The notes: generated by a model not told the origin, from the letters alone. 64,000 nt of DNA from Pseudobutyrivibrio ruminis HUN009 (GCF_000703005.1 NZ_JNLH01000001.1:89501-153500); one strand, 5' to 3'. Positions 1 to 8,280 are shown, counted from the stretch's first letter. Program-made: numbers and translations.

Positions 1-272
1 GTGAACCCAAGGCCTGCAAGATATACACAATAGTGTTTGTAAATCTCCTTTGTGCCGTAGATATATCCACCACCATGGATGCTAACAATTGTAGGTTGAG
101 TTTCATTTGTGCCCTTCTTGAAATAAACATCTAAAAGATTATATTTATCATTGTTTCCAAGGTAGTTGATGTTTGTTTCAAGTTGAATATCATCTGGTAT
201 TGTCAATGTAGAATCCCTCTTTTTGTCCCCCTTTGCTGCCATATACTTAAACATGAAAGTTTGAAATGACAT
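1..272 (-). CDS. alpha/beta hydrolase (esterase/lipase-like), partial
   Basis: The window holds the first 90 codons of a leftward gene; the 3' part lies outside. Translation begins MSFQTFMFKYMAAKG and contains IVSIHGGGYIYG, the HGGG oxyanion-hole motif of hormone-sensitive-lipase-like alpha/beta hydrolases, so a carboxylesterase acting on small acyl or acetyl esters is likely. The catalytic serine motif would lie further on and cannot be seen. Start ATG at 272 is preceded by AGGAGG at 283-288. It lies 21 bases downstream of clpB on the same strand and may be co-transcribed with it. There is no signal peptide, so it is probably cytoplasmic. The family is fairly secure; the substrate is unknown. 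Confidence 0.7.
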   Translation of the reverse strand, partial: MSFQTFMFKYMAAKGDKKRDSTLTIPDDIQLETNINYLGNNDKYNLLDVYFKKGTNETQPTIVSIHGGGYIYGTKEIYKHYCVYLAGLGF

Positions 273-293
273 AATGCATTATCCTCCTGTGTC

Positions 294-2873
294 TTAACTA
301 AACAGCTTGGTTCCATCTGAATCAATTGTGATTGTTGAGCCCTCACTTATATCTCCTGCAAGTATGATTTTAGCTGCCATAGTCTCCACATTTTTCTGAA
401 TGTATCTACGAAGAGGACGAGCACCATATACTGGGTCATAGCCCTGATCAATGACGAACTGCTTTGCTGCTGGAGTAAGTTCGATCTTTAGCTGTCTGTC
501 TTCAAGTCTACCATTCAACTCAGCCATAATCAAATCTACTATTCCACCAATATTGCTCTTTGTAAGTGGCTTGAACATGATGATTTCGTCCAGTCGATTT
601 AAAAACTCCGGTCTGAATGAATTTCTCAAATCATTCATTACCAAATCATTTGTCGCTTGGGTGATTTCGCCAGTAGTCTCGTCGATTCCTTCAAGCAAAT
701 ACTGAGAACCGATATTGCTGGTTAAAATAATAATTGTATTTTTGAAATCAACTGTACGGCCTTGTGAATCGGTGATTCGACCATCATCAAGTACCTGCAA
801 TAAAACATTGAATACATCTGGATGCGCTTTTTCTACTTCATCAAAAAGTACTACCGAATATGGCTTACGGCGAACTGCCTCAGTAAGCTGACCGCCCTCG
901 TCATATCCTACATATCCTGGAGGTGCTCCTATAAGTCTGCTGACGCTAAATTTTTCCATGTACTCCGACATATCAAGACGAACCATGGCGTTTTCATCGT
1001 CAAATAGTGCCTGAGCTAATGTCTTTGCAAGCTCTGTTTTACCAACACCTGTAGGTCCAAGGAAAAGGAAAGAACCGATTGGCTTACTTGGATCCTTTAT
1101 TCCTGCCTTTGAACGAATTATAGCTTCTGACACAAGCTTTACAGCCTCATCCTGTCCCATAACTCGTTTGTGCAATTCCTCATCAAGATGAAGAGTCTTG
1201 CTGCGTTCTGTTTCATTAAGCTTTGCTACAGGAATACCTGTCCATCTTGAAATGATTCTTGCTATTTCTTCCTCTGAAACATTTTCATGAACCAGGCCTG
1301 TATCCCTAGCTTTAAGCTTTTCTTCTGCTTCTGCAAGTCGCGCCTCAAGCTCTGGAAGTCTACCATACTGAAGCTTTGCAGCCTCTTCCAAATCGTATTT
1401 CTGCTGTGCAACCTTTATCTGGCCCTGCACATCATCAAGCTCTTCTTTGATTTTTGCCACATCCTCAACAAGCTTTTTCTCGTTGTCCCATGCAGCCTTC
1501 TTTGTGTTGTATTCGTCACGAAGCTCTGACAATTCTTTTTGTAAATCTGCAAGTCGCTCCTGCGATAATCTATCTGTCTCTTTCTTAAGAGCAGCCTCCT
1601 CGATTTCCAACTGCATAACTCTTCGATTCATCTCATCCATTTCAGCTGGCATGGAATCAAGCTCTGTCTTAATAAGTGCACAAGCCTCATCTACAAGATC
1701 GATAGCCTTATCTGGAAGGAATCTATCAGAGATGTATCTATTAGAAAGTGTTGCTGCACTAACTAATGCGCCATCGGTAATCTTTACTCCATGGAATACT
1801 TCGTAGCGCTCCTTAAGTCCTCTAAGAATAGAGATTGTGTCTTCAACTGTTGGCTCGTCAACCATTACAGGCTGGAAACGTCTTTCAAGAGCAGCATCCT
1901 TTTCAATGTACTCACGGTATTCATCAAGGGTTGTGGCACCGATACAGTGGAGCTCGCCACGAGCAAGCATTGGCTTTAACATATTTCCTGCATCGAGACC
2001 GCCATTACCATTTTTACCAGCACCGATGATTGTGTGAAGCTCATCTATAAATAAGATGATTTCGCCATCTGAGTTTTTTATCTCATCAAGAACAGCCTTC
2101 AGTCTTTCCTCAAACTCACCTTGATATTTGGCACCTGCGATCATTGAGCCAATCTCTAGTGAAAATACCTTTTTGTTTTTAAGTGCTTCAGGCACATCGC
2201 CTCTAACAATACGCTGAGCCAAGCCCTCTACAACTGCTGTTTTACCAACACCAGGCTCACCTATAAGAACTGGATTGTTCTTTGTCTTACGGCTAAGGAT
2301 TCTGATGACATTTCTGATTTCTTCATCACGACCGATTACAGGATCAAGCTTATTTTCTCTAGCTCTTTCTACCAAATCGTATCCATATTTTTCAAGTGTG
2401 TCATAGGTTGCTTCTGGATTATCCGTATTTACGGTTTGGTTTCCTCTGACAGTTGCAAGCACTGCAAGGAATGAATCCCTTGTAATATTGAATGCCTTGA
2501 AAATATTCTTAATAGGTGTGCTTGGCTTTTTAATCATGGCAAGCATCAAATGCTCAACAGAAACGTAGCTATCACGCATTGATTTAGCTTCGTCCTCAGC
2601 ATAAGTAAGAACATAATTGAGATGCTGACCTACTCGAAGTTCACCACCCTGCACCTTTACTCTGGCTTGAAGTGCTGCATCTACAGCATTTTTGAATTGT
2701 TCCACATCGATGTTCATCTTGCTAATCAATGATGGAATCAATCCATTCTCCTGGCGTAACAGCGCCATCAGCAAATGCTCCTGCTCTATCTCCTGATTGC
2801 CATAATCCATGGCTATTTTTTCGCATGCATTAATTGCTTCGATTGATTTTTGTGTAAATTTTTGGATGTTCAT
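294..2873 (-). CDS. clpB: ATP-dependent disaggregase ClpB
   Basis: Hsp100 chaperone that, with DnaK, pulls polypeptides out of aggregates in the cytoplasm. The 859 residues match the family length. Domains in order: Clp-N repeat (about 1-150), AAA+ domain 1 with Walker A GEPGVGKT near 205 and Walker B LFIDELH, a long coiled-coil middle domain rich in E, K and L (about 410-530) that separates ClpB from ClpA/ClpX, AAA+ domain 2 with Walker A GPTGVGKT near 605, and the small C-terminal domain with the YGARPLRR sensor-2 motif. Start ATG at 2873 follows GGAGGTGAG. Its promoter overlaps a perfect CIRCE operator, so control is by HrcA; no CtsR heptad repeat was seen. It is followed closely by the esterase gene. 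Confidence 0.97.
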   Translation of the reverse strand: MNIQKFTQKSIEAINACEKIAMDYGNQEIEQEHLLMALLRQENGLIPSLISKMNIDVEQFKNAVDAALQARVKVQGGELRVGQHLNYVLTYAEDEAKSMRDSYVSVEHLMLAMIKKPSTPIKNIFKAFNITRDSFLAVLATVRGNQTVNTDNPEATYDTLEKYGYDLVERARENKLDPVIGRDEEIRNVIRILSRKTKNNPVLIGEPGVGKTAVVEGLAQRIVRGDVPEALKNKKVFSLEIGSMIAGAKYQGEFEERLKAVLDEIKNSDGEIILFIDELHTIIGAGKNGNGGLDAGNMLKPMLARGELHCIGATTLDEYREYIEKDAALERRFQPVMVDEPTVEDTISILRGLKERYEVFHGVKITDGALVSAATLSNRYISDRFLPDKAIDLVDEACALIKTELDSMPAEMDEMNRRVMQLEIEEAALKKETDRLSQERLADLQKELSELRDEYNTKKAAWDNEKKLVEDVAKIKEELDDVQGQIKVAQQKYDLEEAAKLQYGRLPELEARLAEAEEKLKARDTGLVHENVSEEEIARIISRWTGIPVAKLNETERSKTLHLDEELHKRVMGQDEAVKLVSEAIIRSKAGIKDPSKPIGSFLFLGPTGVGKTELAKTLAQALFDDENAMVRLDMSEYMEKFSVSRLIGAPPGYVGYDEGGQLTEAVRRKPYSVVLFDEVEKAHPDVFNVLLQVLDDGRITDSQGRTVDFKNTIIILTSNIGSQYLLEGIDETTGEITQATNDLVMNDLRNSFRPEFLNRLDEIIMFKPLTKSNIGGIVDLIMAELNGRLEDRQLKIELTPAAKQFVIDQGYDPVYGARPLRRYIQKNVETMAAKIILAGDISEGSTITIDSDGTKLFS

Positions 2874-2909
2874 AATCTCACCTCCACCCGTTATTTATCT
2901 TGTAATTAT

Positions 2910-2951
2910 GTTCTAACACAAAAATTAGCACTCGACAAGTCCGAGTGCTAA
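2910..2951 (-). promoter_or_regulatory. clpB promoter with CIRCE operator
   Basis: TTAGCACTC (2925-2933), nine bases, GAGTGCTAA (2943-2951): a perfect CIRCE inverted repeat, the HrcA operator. On the minus strand a -35 TTGTCG (2933-2938) lies inside the CIRCE and is separated by 17 bases from a -10 TAGAAC (2910-2915). HrcA binding would therefore cover the -35 box. Confidence 0.93.
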
Positions 2952-2988
2952 TAATTAATAATTATTTAAGAATTTGTGGAACAGCTTA

Positions 2989-3729
2989 TCAATTAGTTCT
3001 ATCGTATACGCGTAAATCATAGTGGTTGGAATACATATCTTCCAAACTTTCTACATCTACATCCCCACTAATTAGAAGTCTATCAAAAGATTGCGATGTA
3101 CGATGCTGACGATAGTCTTCATAACACATGTAAGCAAATGCCTCCATTAATGTGGCATTAGGCTTATAAATAGAATGAATATCGATAATATCCGGATTAA
3201 GCAAATATGTTTTTGTACCAATGGAATATGAACGAACTGCAACAATTGGCCTTTCTTTTGTGCTACTTTCATGGAAATATGCAGTCAGTTTATATGCATC
3301 AATATTGGCTCCACCGACTACACAGCTACCTAATTCTTCGTATACTGGTGGCTGAGGATCAAAATCGTATTGATTTATATTGCTAAGTTCTATAGCACTA
3401 GCCAGCTTTTGCAGTTCATTAAATAATGTCATATTACCAATAGTGATTGCCGTGTGCTTTGCATAGTCCGTTAAAGATACAAAATCATATTTTTCATTTT
3501 CATCAAAGCCTGTTGGCTTAACCGCCTCAATAGCAGCATCACTAAAATAATAATCTGGGTAATTGTCTCGAATGTAAGTAAGAAAAGTTTTGAAGTCAGA
3601 GAAAGTACAGCGATGTAGGTCAATGTTTTCGATTTCGTCCCGCGTAACTTGCCGAACTTGCTCCTCATCGCTATTAGCTTCAATTTGATAATTTAAATGC
3701 GTTCTAAATAAAATATCTGTTGTTTCCAT
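2989..3729 (-). CDS. hypothetical protein, 246 aa
   Basis: I do not recognise a family. The protein is soluble and acidic, with no signal peptide or membrane segment, begins METTDILFRTHLNYQIEANS and has many Asp and Tyr residues. A central segment with GSCVVGGANIDAY and a C-terminal acidic part (SGDVDVESLEDMY) are the only notable stretches. The start at 3729 has AGGGGAG about 10 bases upstream. It stands between hsp20 (whose terminator separates them) and the clpB promoter, all on the minus strand, so it is probably its own transcription unit. Its position between two HrcA-controlled genes may be chance; no CIRCE precedes it. Confidence 0.6.
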   Translation of the reverse strand: METTDILFRTHLNYQIEANSDEEQVRQVTRDEIENIDLHRCTFSDFKTFLTYIRDNYPDYYFSDAAIEAVKPTGFDENEKYDFVSLTDYAKHTAITIGNMTLFNELQKLASAIELSNINQYDFDPQPPVYEELGSCVVGGANIDAYKLTAYFHESSTKERPIVAVRSYSIGTKTYLLNPDIIDIHSIYKPNATLMEAFAYMCYEDYRQHRTSQSFDRLLISGDVDVESLEDMYSNHYDLRVYDRTN

Positions 3730-3819
3730 AAATTATAATCTCCCCTTTTACAGCATAATAGCACATATAGTGTCATCTGTATATAGTAATACTAGACCTT
3801 GTAGCAGTTTTATTAAATT

Positions 3820-3972
3820 ATACTAAAATTAAATATTGGGGTTTATACAAGTTGATTATGCTCTAATGCTTAATACAGCTAATGCTAGGCCACCTCATAA
3901 GTGGCAAAGCCTCTGGTCTGCGCTGGGGGACTACTGCCTAGAATAAAAAATAAGAAATAGGCAGTAGTTTTC
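3820..3972 (+). ncRNA. candidate structured small RNA region
   Basis: The 435 bases between the hypothetical gene and hsp20 hold no open frame but show structure. A possible -10 TATACT lies at about 3820. Two hairpins follow: GCCAC(3889-3893)/GTGGC(3901-3905), and an 11-pair stem ACTACTGCCTA (3930-3940)/TAGGCAGTAGT (3958-3968) followed by TTTTC. This would give an RNA of about 140 bases ending at an intrinsic terminator. A good -35 is not evident, and it matches no RNA family I can name, so this is a low-confidence proposal. Confidence 0.25.
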
Positions 3973-4060
3973 AAGGGCAGTGTGGCGTAACTAGACGACA
4001 TTCTTATCGCCAAGTCGATTACTCTTTATCTTGCAAAAGTATTTAGCACTAAACTATACC

Positions 4061-4113
4061 AAAACACAAAAAAGACTACTACCTAAACTAGGATAAACTA
4101 GTTTAGGTAGTAG
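4061..4113 (-). terminator. intrinsic terminator of hsp20
   Basis: A perfect 16-pair stem, CTACTACCTAAACTAG (4076-4091) and its complement (4098-4113), with a six-base loop, is followed on the minus strand by a T-rich run (complement of 4061-4073). It lies about 50 bases after the hsp20 stop codon. Confidence 0.85.
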
Positions 4114-4164
4114 CCTTCGAAAAAGTTAAGCCACACTAGGGATTTGAGCTTGTGTTAATACAAG

Positions 4165-4605
4165 TTATCCTTCAATAGCTATGTATTTTGTTTCATCTTT
4201 CTGAGGAATTTCTTCCTTCTTAGGTACACTTAGGGTAAGAACTCCATCTTTGTATGCTGCATGAATATCTTCCTGTGTGATGTTATCACCTACATAGAAG
4301 CTTCTGCTGCAAGAGCCTGTGTAGCGCTCGCGACGGATGTAGTTGCCATCTTCGTCCTGACTGTCGTTGTTCTGATTTGTTTCAGCTTTGATTGTAAGAT
4401 ATCCATCTTTCAACTCGGCTTTAATATCTTCCTTTGAGAATCCTGGAAGATTCATATCTACTTGATAACCATTTTCGGTTTCTTTAACATCTGTTGTCAT
4501 CATTCTTGAGAAGTCATTATCGAAATTTCTTCCAAATCCTGTGACACGTGGTACTCCAAAGAAATCATCCATAAAATCATTTGATAAAATACTAGGCATT
4601 AACAT
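4165..4605 (-). CDS. small heat shock protein (Hsp20 / alpha-crystallin)
   Basis: Cytoplasmic ATP-independent holdase that binds unfolding proteins and passes them to ClpB/DnaK. At 146 residues it is typical for the bacterial class. A short N-terminal arm (SNDFMDDFFG) leads into the alpha-crystallin domain (about 38-135): VKETENGYQVDMNLPGF, a strand pair EDIKAELKDGYLTIKAE, and the signature YKDGVLTLSVPK with the conserved G-V-L. The C-terminal I-x-I tail appears as YIAIEG. AGGAGGT precedes the ATG at 4605; a second in-frame ATG two codons later is also possible. A CIRCE-overlapping promoter lies upstream and a strong terminator downstream, so it is a single-gene heat-shock unit controlled by HrcA. 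Confidence 0.95.
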   Translation of the reverse strand: MLMPSILSNDFMDDFFGVPRVTGFGRNFDNDFSRMMTTDVKETENGYQVDMNLPGFSKEDIKAELKDGYLTIKAETNQNNDSQDEDGNYIRRERYTGSCSRSFYVGDNITQEDIHAAYKDGVLTLSVPKKEEIPQKDETKYIAIEG

Positions 4606-4695
4606 AATACTTACCTCCTTTTATTTACGGGCTTCTTTGAGCCTGATTGTTAATGTGGTTAAAGAAGAACTTCTTTTGTTCCTCTTTGTGATTAT

Positions 4696-4737
4696 GTTAT
4701 AACTCTAAAATTAGCACTCGTCAAGCACGAGTGCTAA
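4696..4737 (-). promoter_or_regulatory. hsp20 promoter with CIRCE operator
   Basis: TTAGCACTC (4711-4719), nine bases, GAGTGCTAA (4729-4737): perfect CIRCE. The minus-strand -35 TTGACG (4719-4724) sits inside it, and -10 TATAAC (4696-4701) follows after exactly 17 bases. The layout is the same as at clpB. Confidence 0.94.
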
Positions 4738-4789
4738 TAATTTATAATTATTTAATATTTTGTTTATAATTTGTCAGACATTTGCATTA

Positions 4790-7354
4790 CTATTTAATGC
4801 CTACGAATTCGTAGCCTGCGCCTTCAACAGCAGCCTTAAGATCTGCCTCAGCAACATCATCTGAAGTCTTAAGTGTAACAAGATTTGCCTCGTGATTTGC
4901 TGTAGCCTCTTCTACTCCGTTGATTTTCTCAAGGGCTTCCTTTACGTGTGCTTCGCAGTGAGCGCACATCATTCCTTTTACTGTAATTTCCATTGTTGAT
5001 TTGTCCTCCTTTATTTCTCCATCTAATAAGTACTGGCTATTAACTAATAATTTTTCATGACCAAGTGAATTCTTGATTGCTCTATCCCTGCCATGTTCAT
5101 GCATCTTGAATAGATTCAATCTAAGCGCATTTGTTACAACGCAGAAGCTTGATAAGCTCATAGCTGCTGCACCAAACATTGGATTCAAAGTCCAGCCGAA
5201 TGCATGTATGTATGCGCCTGCTGCAAGTGGTATTCCAATAACATTGTAAAAGAATGCCCAGAATAGATTCTCATGAATATTTCTTAATGTTGCGCGGCTG
5301 AGTCTGATTGCTGCTGCAACATCTGAAAGTCTGCTCTTCATAAGAACTACATCTGCTGCATCGATAGCAACATCTGTACCTGCACCAATGGCAATTCCCA
5401 TATCTGCGCTGGTAAGTGCTGGCGCATCATTGATTCCATCGCCTACCATAGCAACCTTGCCGTACTGCTGCAATGCTCGGATTACTTCCTCTTTGCCCTC
5501 TGGCTTTACTCCTGCTACAACTTCATCCACACCTGCCTCCGTTGCTATGGCTGCTGCAGTCTTTTCATTGTCACCAGTAAGCATTACCACGTGGATGCCC
5601 AAGTTTTTCAAATGTTCTATTGCTTCTGCAGAATCTTCCTTAATAACGTCTGCAACAGAAATGATTCCGAGATACTTGCCATTCTTTGTAAAGAATAATG
5701 GTGTCTCGCCTTTTTCCGCTAGTCTATCTGCAAGCTCAATTATTTCTTTACTAACAGTCACATGCTGTTTTATAAGGTCAAGGTTTCCTCCGTAGACTTC
5801 CTCTCCATCCAAAATAGCTGTGATTCCATTTCCAGATAGAACCTTAAAGTCTGTAACCTCAGCTGGCTCCATACCATTTTCCAGGCCATTTTCTACAATA
5901 GCTTTAGCTAGCGGATGCTCTGATTTATTCTCTACTGCGAAGGCAACTCGAAGAAGATCCACATCATCCACATCCTCGGCTTCAAAGATACCAACCACCT
6001 TTGGTTCACCTTTTGTGATTGTACCTGTTTTATCAAGGGCGACAATCTGAACCTTTCCTGTTTCTTCAAGAGATACAGCTGTCTTGAACATGATGCCATT
6101 CTTGGCTCCCATGCCATTTCCTACCATAATGGCAACAGGTGTAGCAAGGCCAAGGGCACATGGGCAACTGATTACAAGGACAGAAATTGCTCTAGCAAGA
6201 GCATAGCCCACAGGCTGACCAACAAGCATCCACGCAATAAATGTGATTATCGCAATTACGATAACTGTTGGAACAAACACGCCTGATACCTTATCTGCGA
6301 TTTTAGCAATTGGCGCCTTTGTAGCTGCTGCATCACTAACCATCTGGATAATCTGAGAAAGTGTTGTATCTTTACCAACTCTAGTGGCTTCGCATACCAT
6401 GTAGCCGCTTTCATTGCTTGTGGCAGCCGAAACCGAATCACCTACTGTCTTATCAACAGGAATACTTTCACCTGTAAGGGCAGATTCATTAACTGCACTA
6501 CTTCCATCTACAACGATTCCATCCACCGGGATATTGTCACCAGGTTTTACAACAAATCTATCTCCTATTTTGACCTGTTCGATAGGGACTTCTGTCTCTA
6601 CTCCATCCTTTAATACAACTGCTGTCTTGGCAGCAAGCTTCATCAAATCCTTTAGGGCATTGGTGGTTCTTCCCTTTGAAATAGATTCCAGTAACTTACC
6701 AACTGTAATCAGTGTAAGAATCATAGCCGCTGATTCAAAATAGAACTCCATCATGTATTCCATGACTTTGTCCATATTGCCAGCAACCATAGCTGATGTC
6801 ATTGCAAATAAAGCAAATACACTGTATCCAAAGGATGCTGTGGCGCCAAGGGCCACAAGAGTGTCCATATTAGGTGCACCATGCATGAGCCCTCTAAATC
6901 CGCTGACAAAAAACTTTTGATTGATAATCATAATCGCGATTGTAAGAAGCATTTCATACAATCCCATAGCGATATGATTTCCATCCAGAAAACCTGGCAG
7001 AGGCCAATCCCAAAGCATGTGCCCCATAGACACATACATGAGAGGGATCAGTAGTATCACTGAAGCGATTAATCTATTTCTAATCTTTGGAGTCTCTGTA
7101 TCAGCAAGCTCATTATCATAATTTGGCACTGAAGCACTTGCTCCTGTAGAACCATCTACCTTTAAGCTGGCACCATAGCCTGCATTCTCGATAGCCTTTA
7201 TGATTTCAGCAGAGTCTGCATTTCCCTCAACTCCCATTGAATTCGTTAGAAGACTAACTGCACAACTGTCCACACCAGGAACTGCGGATACAGCTTTTTC
7301 CACCCTAGCCTGACATGCCGCGCAGCTCATGCCTGTCACATTATATTGTTCCAA
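4790..7354 (-). CDS. copA: copper-translocating P-type ATPase CopA, with N- and C-terminal HMA domains
   Basis: P1B-ATPase exporting Cu(I) across the membrane. Order: N-terminal heavy-metal domain with GMSCAACQ, membrane helices, the actuator loop TGES, the membrane metal site SCPCALGLATP (CPC), the phosphorylation site DKTGTITKG, the nucleotide site and GDGINDAPAL hinge, two last helices, a linker, then a second heavy-metal domain GMMCAHCEAH at the extreme C-terminus, which is an unusual place. An open frame extends to a TTG at 7372, but the TTG at 7354 (MEQYNVTGMSCAAC) is better spaced from GGAAGGAAG and gives the usual family N-terminus. It lies downstream of csoR on the same strand, after 460 bases of repeat-rich DNA. 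A Shine-Dalgarno lies inside the gene before the last domain. Confidence 0.93.
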   Translation of the reverse strand: MEQYNVTGMSCAACQARVEKAVSAVPGVDSCAVSLLTNSMGVEGNADSAEIIKAIENAGYGASLKVDGSTGASASVPNYDNELADTETPKIRNRLIASVILLIPLMYVSMGHMLWDWPLPGFLDGNHIAMGLYEMLLTIAIMIINQKFFVSGFRGLMHGAPNMDTLVALGATASFGYSVFALFAMTSAMVAGNMDKVMEYMMEFYFESAAMILTLITVGKLLESISKGRTTNALKDLMKLAAKTAVVLKDGVETEVPIEQVKIGDRFVVKPGDNIPVDGIVVDGSSAVNESALTGESIPVDKTVGDSVSAATSNESGYMVCEATRVGKDTTLSQIIQMVSDAAATKAPIAKIADKVSGVFVPTVIVIAIITFIAWMLVGQPVGYALARAISVLVISCPCALGLATPVAIMVGNGMGAKNGIMFKTAVSLEETGKVQIVALDKTGTITKGEPKVVGIFEAEDVDDVDLLRVAFAVENKSEHPLAKAIVENGLENGMEPAEVTDFKVLSGNGITAILDGEEVYGGNLDLIKQHVTVSKEIIELADRLAEKGETPLFFTKNGKYLGIISVADVIKEDSAEAIEHLKNLGIHVVMLTGDNEKTAAAIATEAGVDEVVAGVKPEGKEEVIRALQQYGKVAMVGDGINDAPALTSADMGIAIGAGTDVAIDAADVVLMKSRLSDVAAAIRLSRATLRNIHENLFWAFFYNVIGIPLAAGAYIHAFGWTLNPMFGAAAMSLSSFCVVTNALRLNLFKMHEHGRDRAIKNSLGHEKLLVNSQYLLDGEIKEDKSTMEITVKGMMCAHCEAHVKEALEKINGVEEATANHEANLVTLKTSDDVAEADLKAAVEGAGYEFVGIK
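4991..5010 (-). promoter_or_regulatory. internal Shine-Dalgarno and ATG within copA (CopZ-like domain)
   Basis: Within the copA frame, AGGAGG (complement of 5005-5010) lies 11 bases before an in-frame ATG (4993-4991). Translation from it would give a 67-residue protein MEITVKGMMCAHC..., ending at the copA stop (4790). That is the size and fold of the soluble copper chaperone CopZ. Either a free CopZ is made from this site or it is the relic of a copA-copZ gene fusion. Confidence 0.5.
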
Positions 7355-7421
7355 TATATCACTTCCTTCCAAATCTAATTGTGTTTTTCTATTGTGTTAA
7401 GTTTTATTATCAATATTTCAG

Positions 7422-7730
7422 ATTCACTTATATATAAACCAGATAAAAGTTAAGTGAATTTCAAAATTTAATAGATCACACTTAAAACTATAAACTCCTA
7501 TTAAGTGAATCTATGATTTACAAGAAAAAACTTAAAATTATACTTCTACTTTTTGAATTTCTTAAGTCTATTCTGAAATAAACAAAATAAACTTACATAT
7601 TTACATAAATTGTTAAGTGAATATCATAATCTTGCTAATAAACTTAATCATACTTAAATCTTTTTAATTAGTTTTAAGTTTATTTCTGTTTTTCTTATAT
7701 TCACTTAACAGGTTTCTCATTTTTTAAGTG
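7422..7730. repeat. cluster of TTAAGTGAAT repeats between csoR and copA
   Basis: This gene-free, very AT-rich stretch (about 7355-7816) has TTAAGTGAAT at 7450-7459, 7501-7510 and 7613-7622, its exact complement at 7699-7708, a near copy ATTCACTTAT at 7422-7431 and a half copy TTAAGTG at 7724-7730, plus several CTTAA fragments. Copies occur in both orientations with uneven spacing. They could be operator sites for copA or a remnant of an element. No CsoR-type GC palindrome was found directly upstream of copA. Confidence 0.7.
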
Positions 7731-7816
7731 TAATATTTCTTGCTTCATTTTTAACTTAACAAAATATGCCGATAATCACCTAAACAATAAGTTACATCGA
7801 AGCTTCCTTCCGGTGC

Positions 7817-8146
7817 TTACTTCATAAGCTTTTGTAGAACCGCAACAAGCTCGTCTACCACCTCTTCGTCGCCATTGCGGATGTTGTCTGCAACGCATGT
7901 CTTTACATGATTTGCAAGCAATACCTTATTGAAGCTATTGAGAGCTGATGTGATGGCAGAAACCTGCATGAGAATATCTGTACAATACGCATCCTTCTCA
8001 AGCATGCTTTCCACTCCGCGAACCTGCCCCTCAATTCTTTTGAGACGATTCATCAAATCCTTAAATTCTTTATCCTCGCGACTTTTGTGCTTGCCAGAGC
8101 AACAGCATTCGCAAGTTTCCTCTATTAATTCGTCCTTATTTCCCAT
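7817..8146 (-). CDS. csoR: copper-sensing transcriptional repressor CsoR
   Basis: All-helical DNA-binding repressor that leaves its operator on binding Cu(I). At 109 residues it has the CsoR/RcnR (DUF156) core, with RLKRIEGQVRGVESML near 34-49 and the copper ligands Cys55 (YCTDIL), His80 and Cys84 (NHVKTC), the Cys-His-Cys set that marks copper sensors rather than nickel sensors. An extra N-terminal ECCCSGKH tail adds cysteines not usual for the core. The ATG at 8146 is preceded by AAAGGAGCG. Two 17-base CsoR-type operators flank its promoter start, showing autoregulation. It lies upstream of copA on the same strand, so the two probably form a copper-homeostasis unit. Confidence 0.92.
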   Translation of the reverse strand: MGNKDELIEETCECCCSGKHKSREDKEFKDLMNRLKRIEGQVRGVESMLEKDAYCTDILMQVSAITSALNSFNKVLLANHVKTCVADNIRNGDEEVVDELVAVLQKLMK

Positions 8147-8163
8147 GATTATCGCTCCTTTAT

Positions 8164-8225
8164 ATACCCCCGAGGGGTATCTTCCTCGTTAAGACGATAA
8201 TATACCCCCATAGGGTATTTGTCAA
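8164..8225 (-). promoter_or_regulatory. csoR promoter with two CsoR operators
   Basis: On the minus strand TTGACA (8220-8225), 17 bases, TATTAT (8197-8202): a consensus promoter. The 17-base dyad ATACCCCCATAGGGTAT (8202-8218) fills the spacer; a second, ATACCCCCGAGGGGTAT (8164-8180), lies between the transcription start and the ribosome binding site. Both match the GC-centred form of known CsoR operators. Confidence 0.9.
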
Positions 8226-8245
8226 CAATTAAATTTTATGCAACG

Positions 8246-8280
8246 AAAAAAAGACCACATCACCTACTGGCAATGCGGTC
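8246..8280 (-). terminator. intrinsic terminator after araD
   Basis: Eight-pair stem GACCACAT (8253-8260)/ATGCGGTC (8273-8280), one wobble pair on the minus strand, followed there by seven T (complement of 8246-8252). It ends the leftward ara operon. Confidence 0.8.

Noticed and set aside
3881..3972. 6S RNA or SRP RNA
   Set aside because: Two hairpins are present, but I cannot match the conserved bubble of 6S RNA or the GGAA-tetraloop and core of SRP RNA.
7422..7730. CRISPR array or transposon end
   Set aside because: Repeats are ten bases long, in both directions and irregularly spaced, with no spacers, cas genes or transposase.
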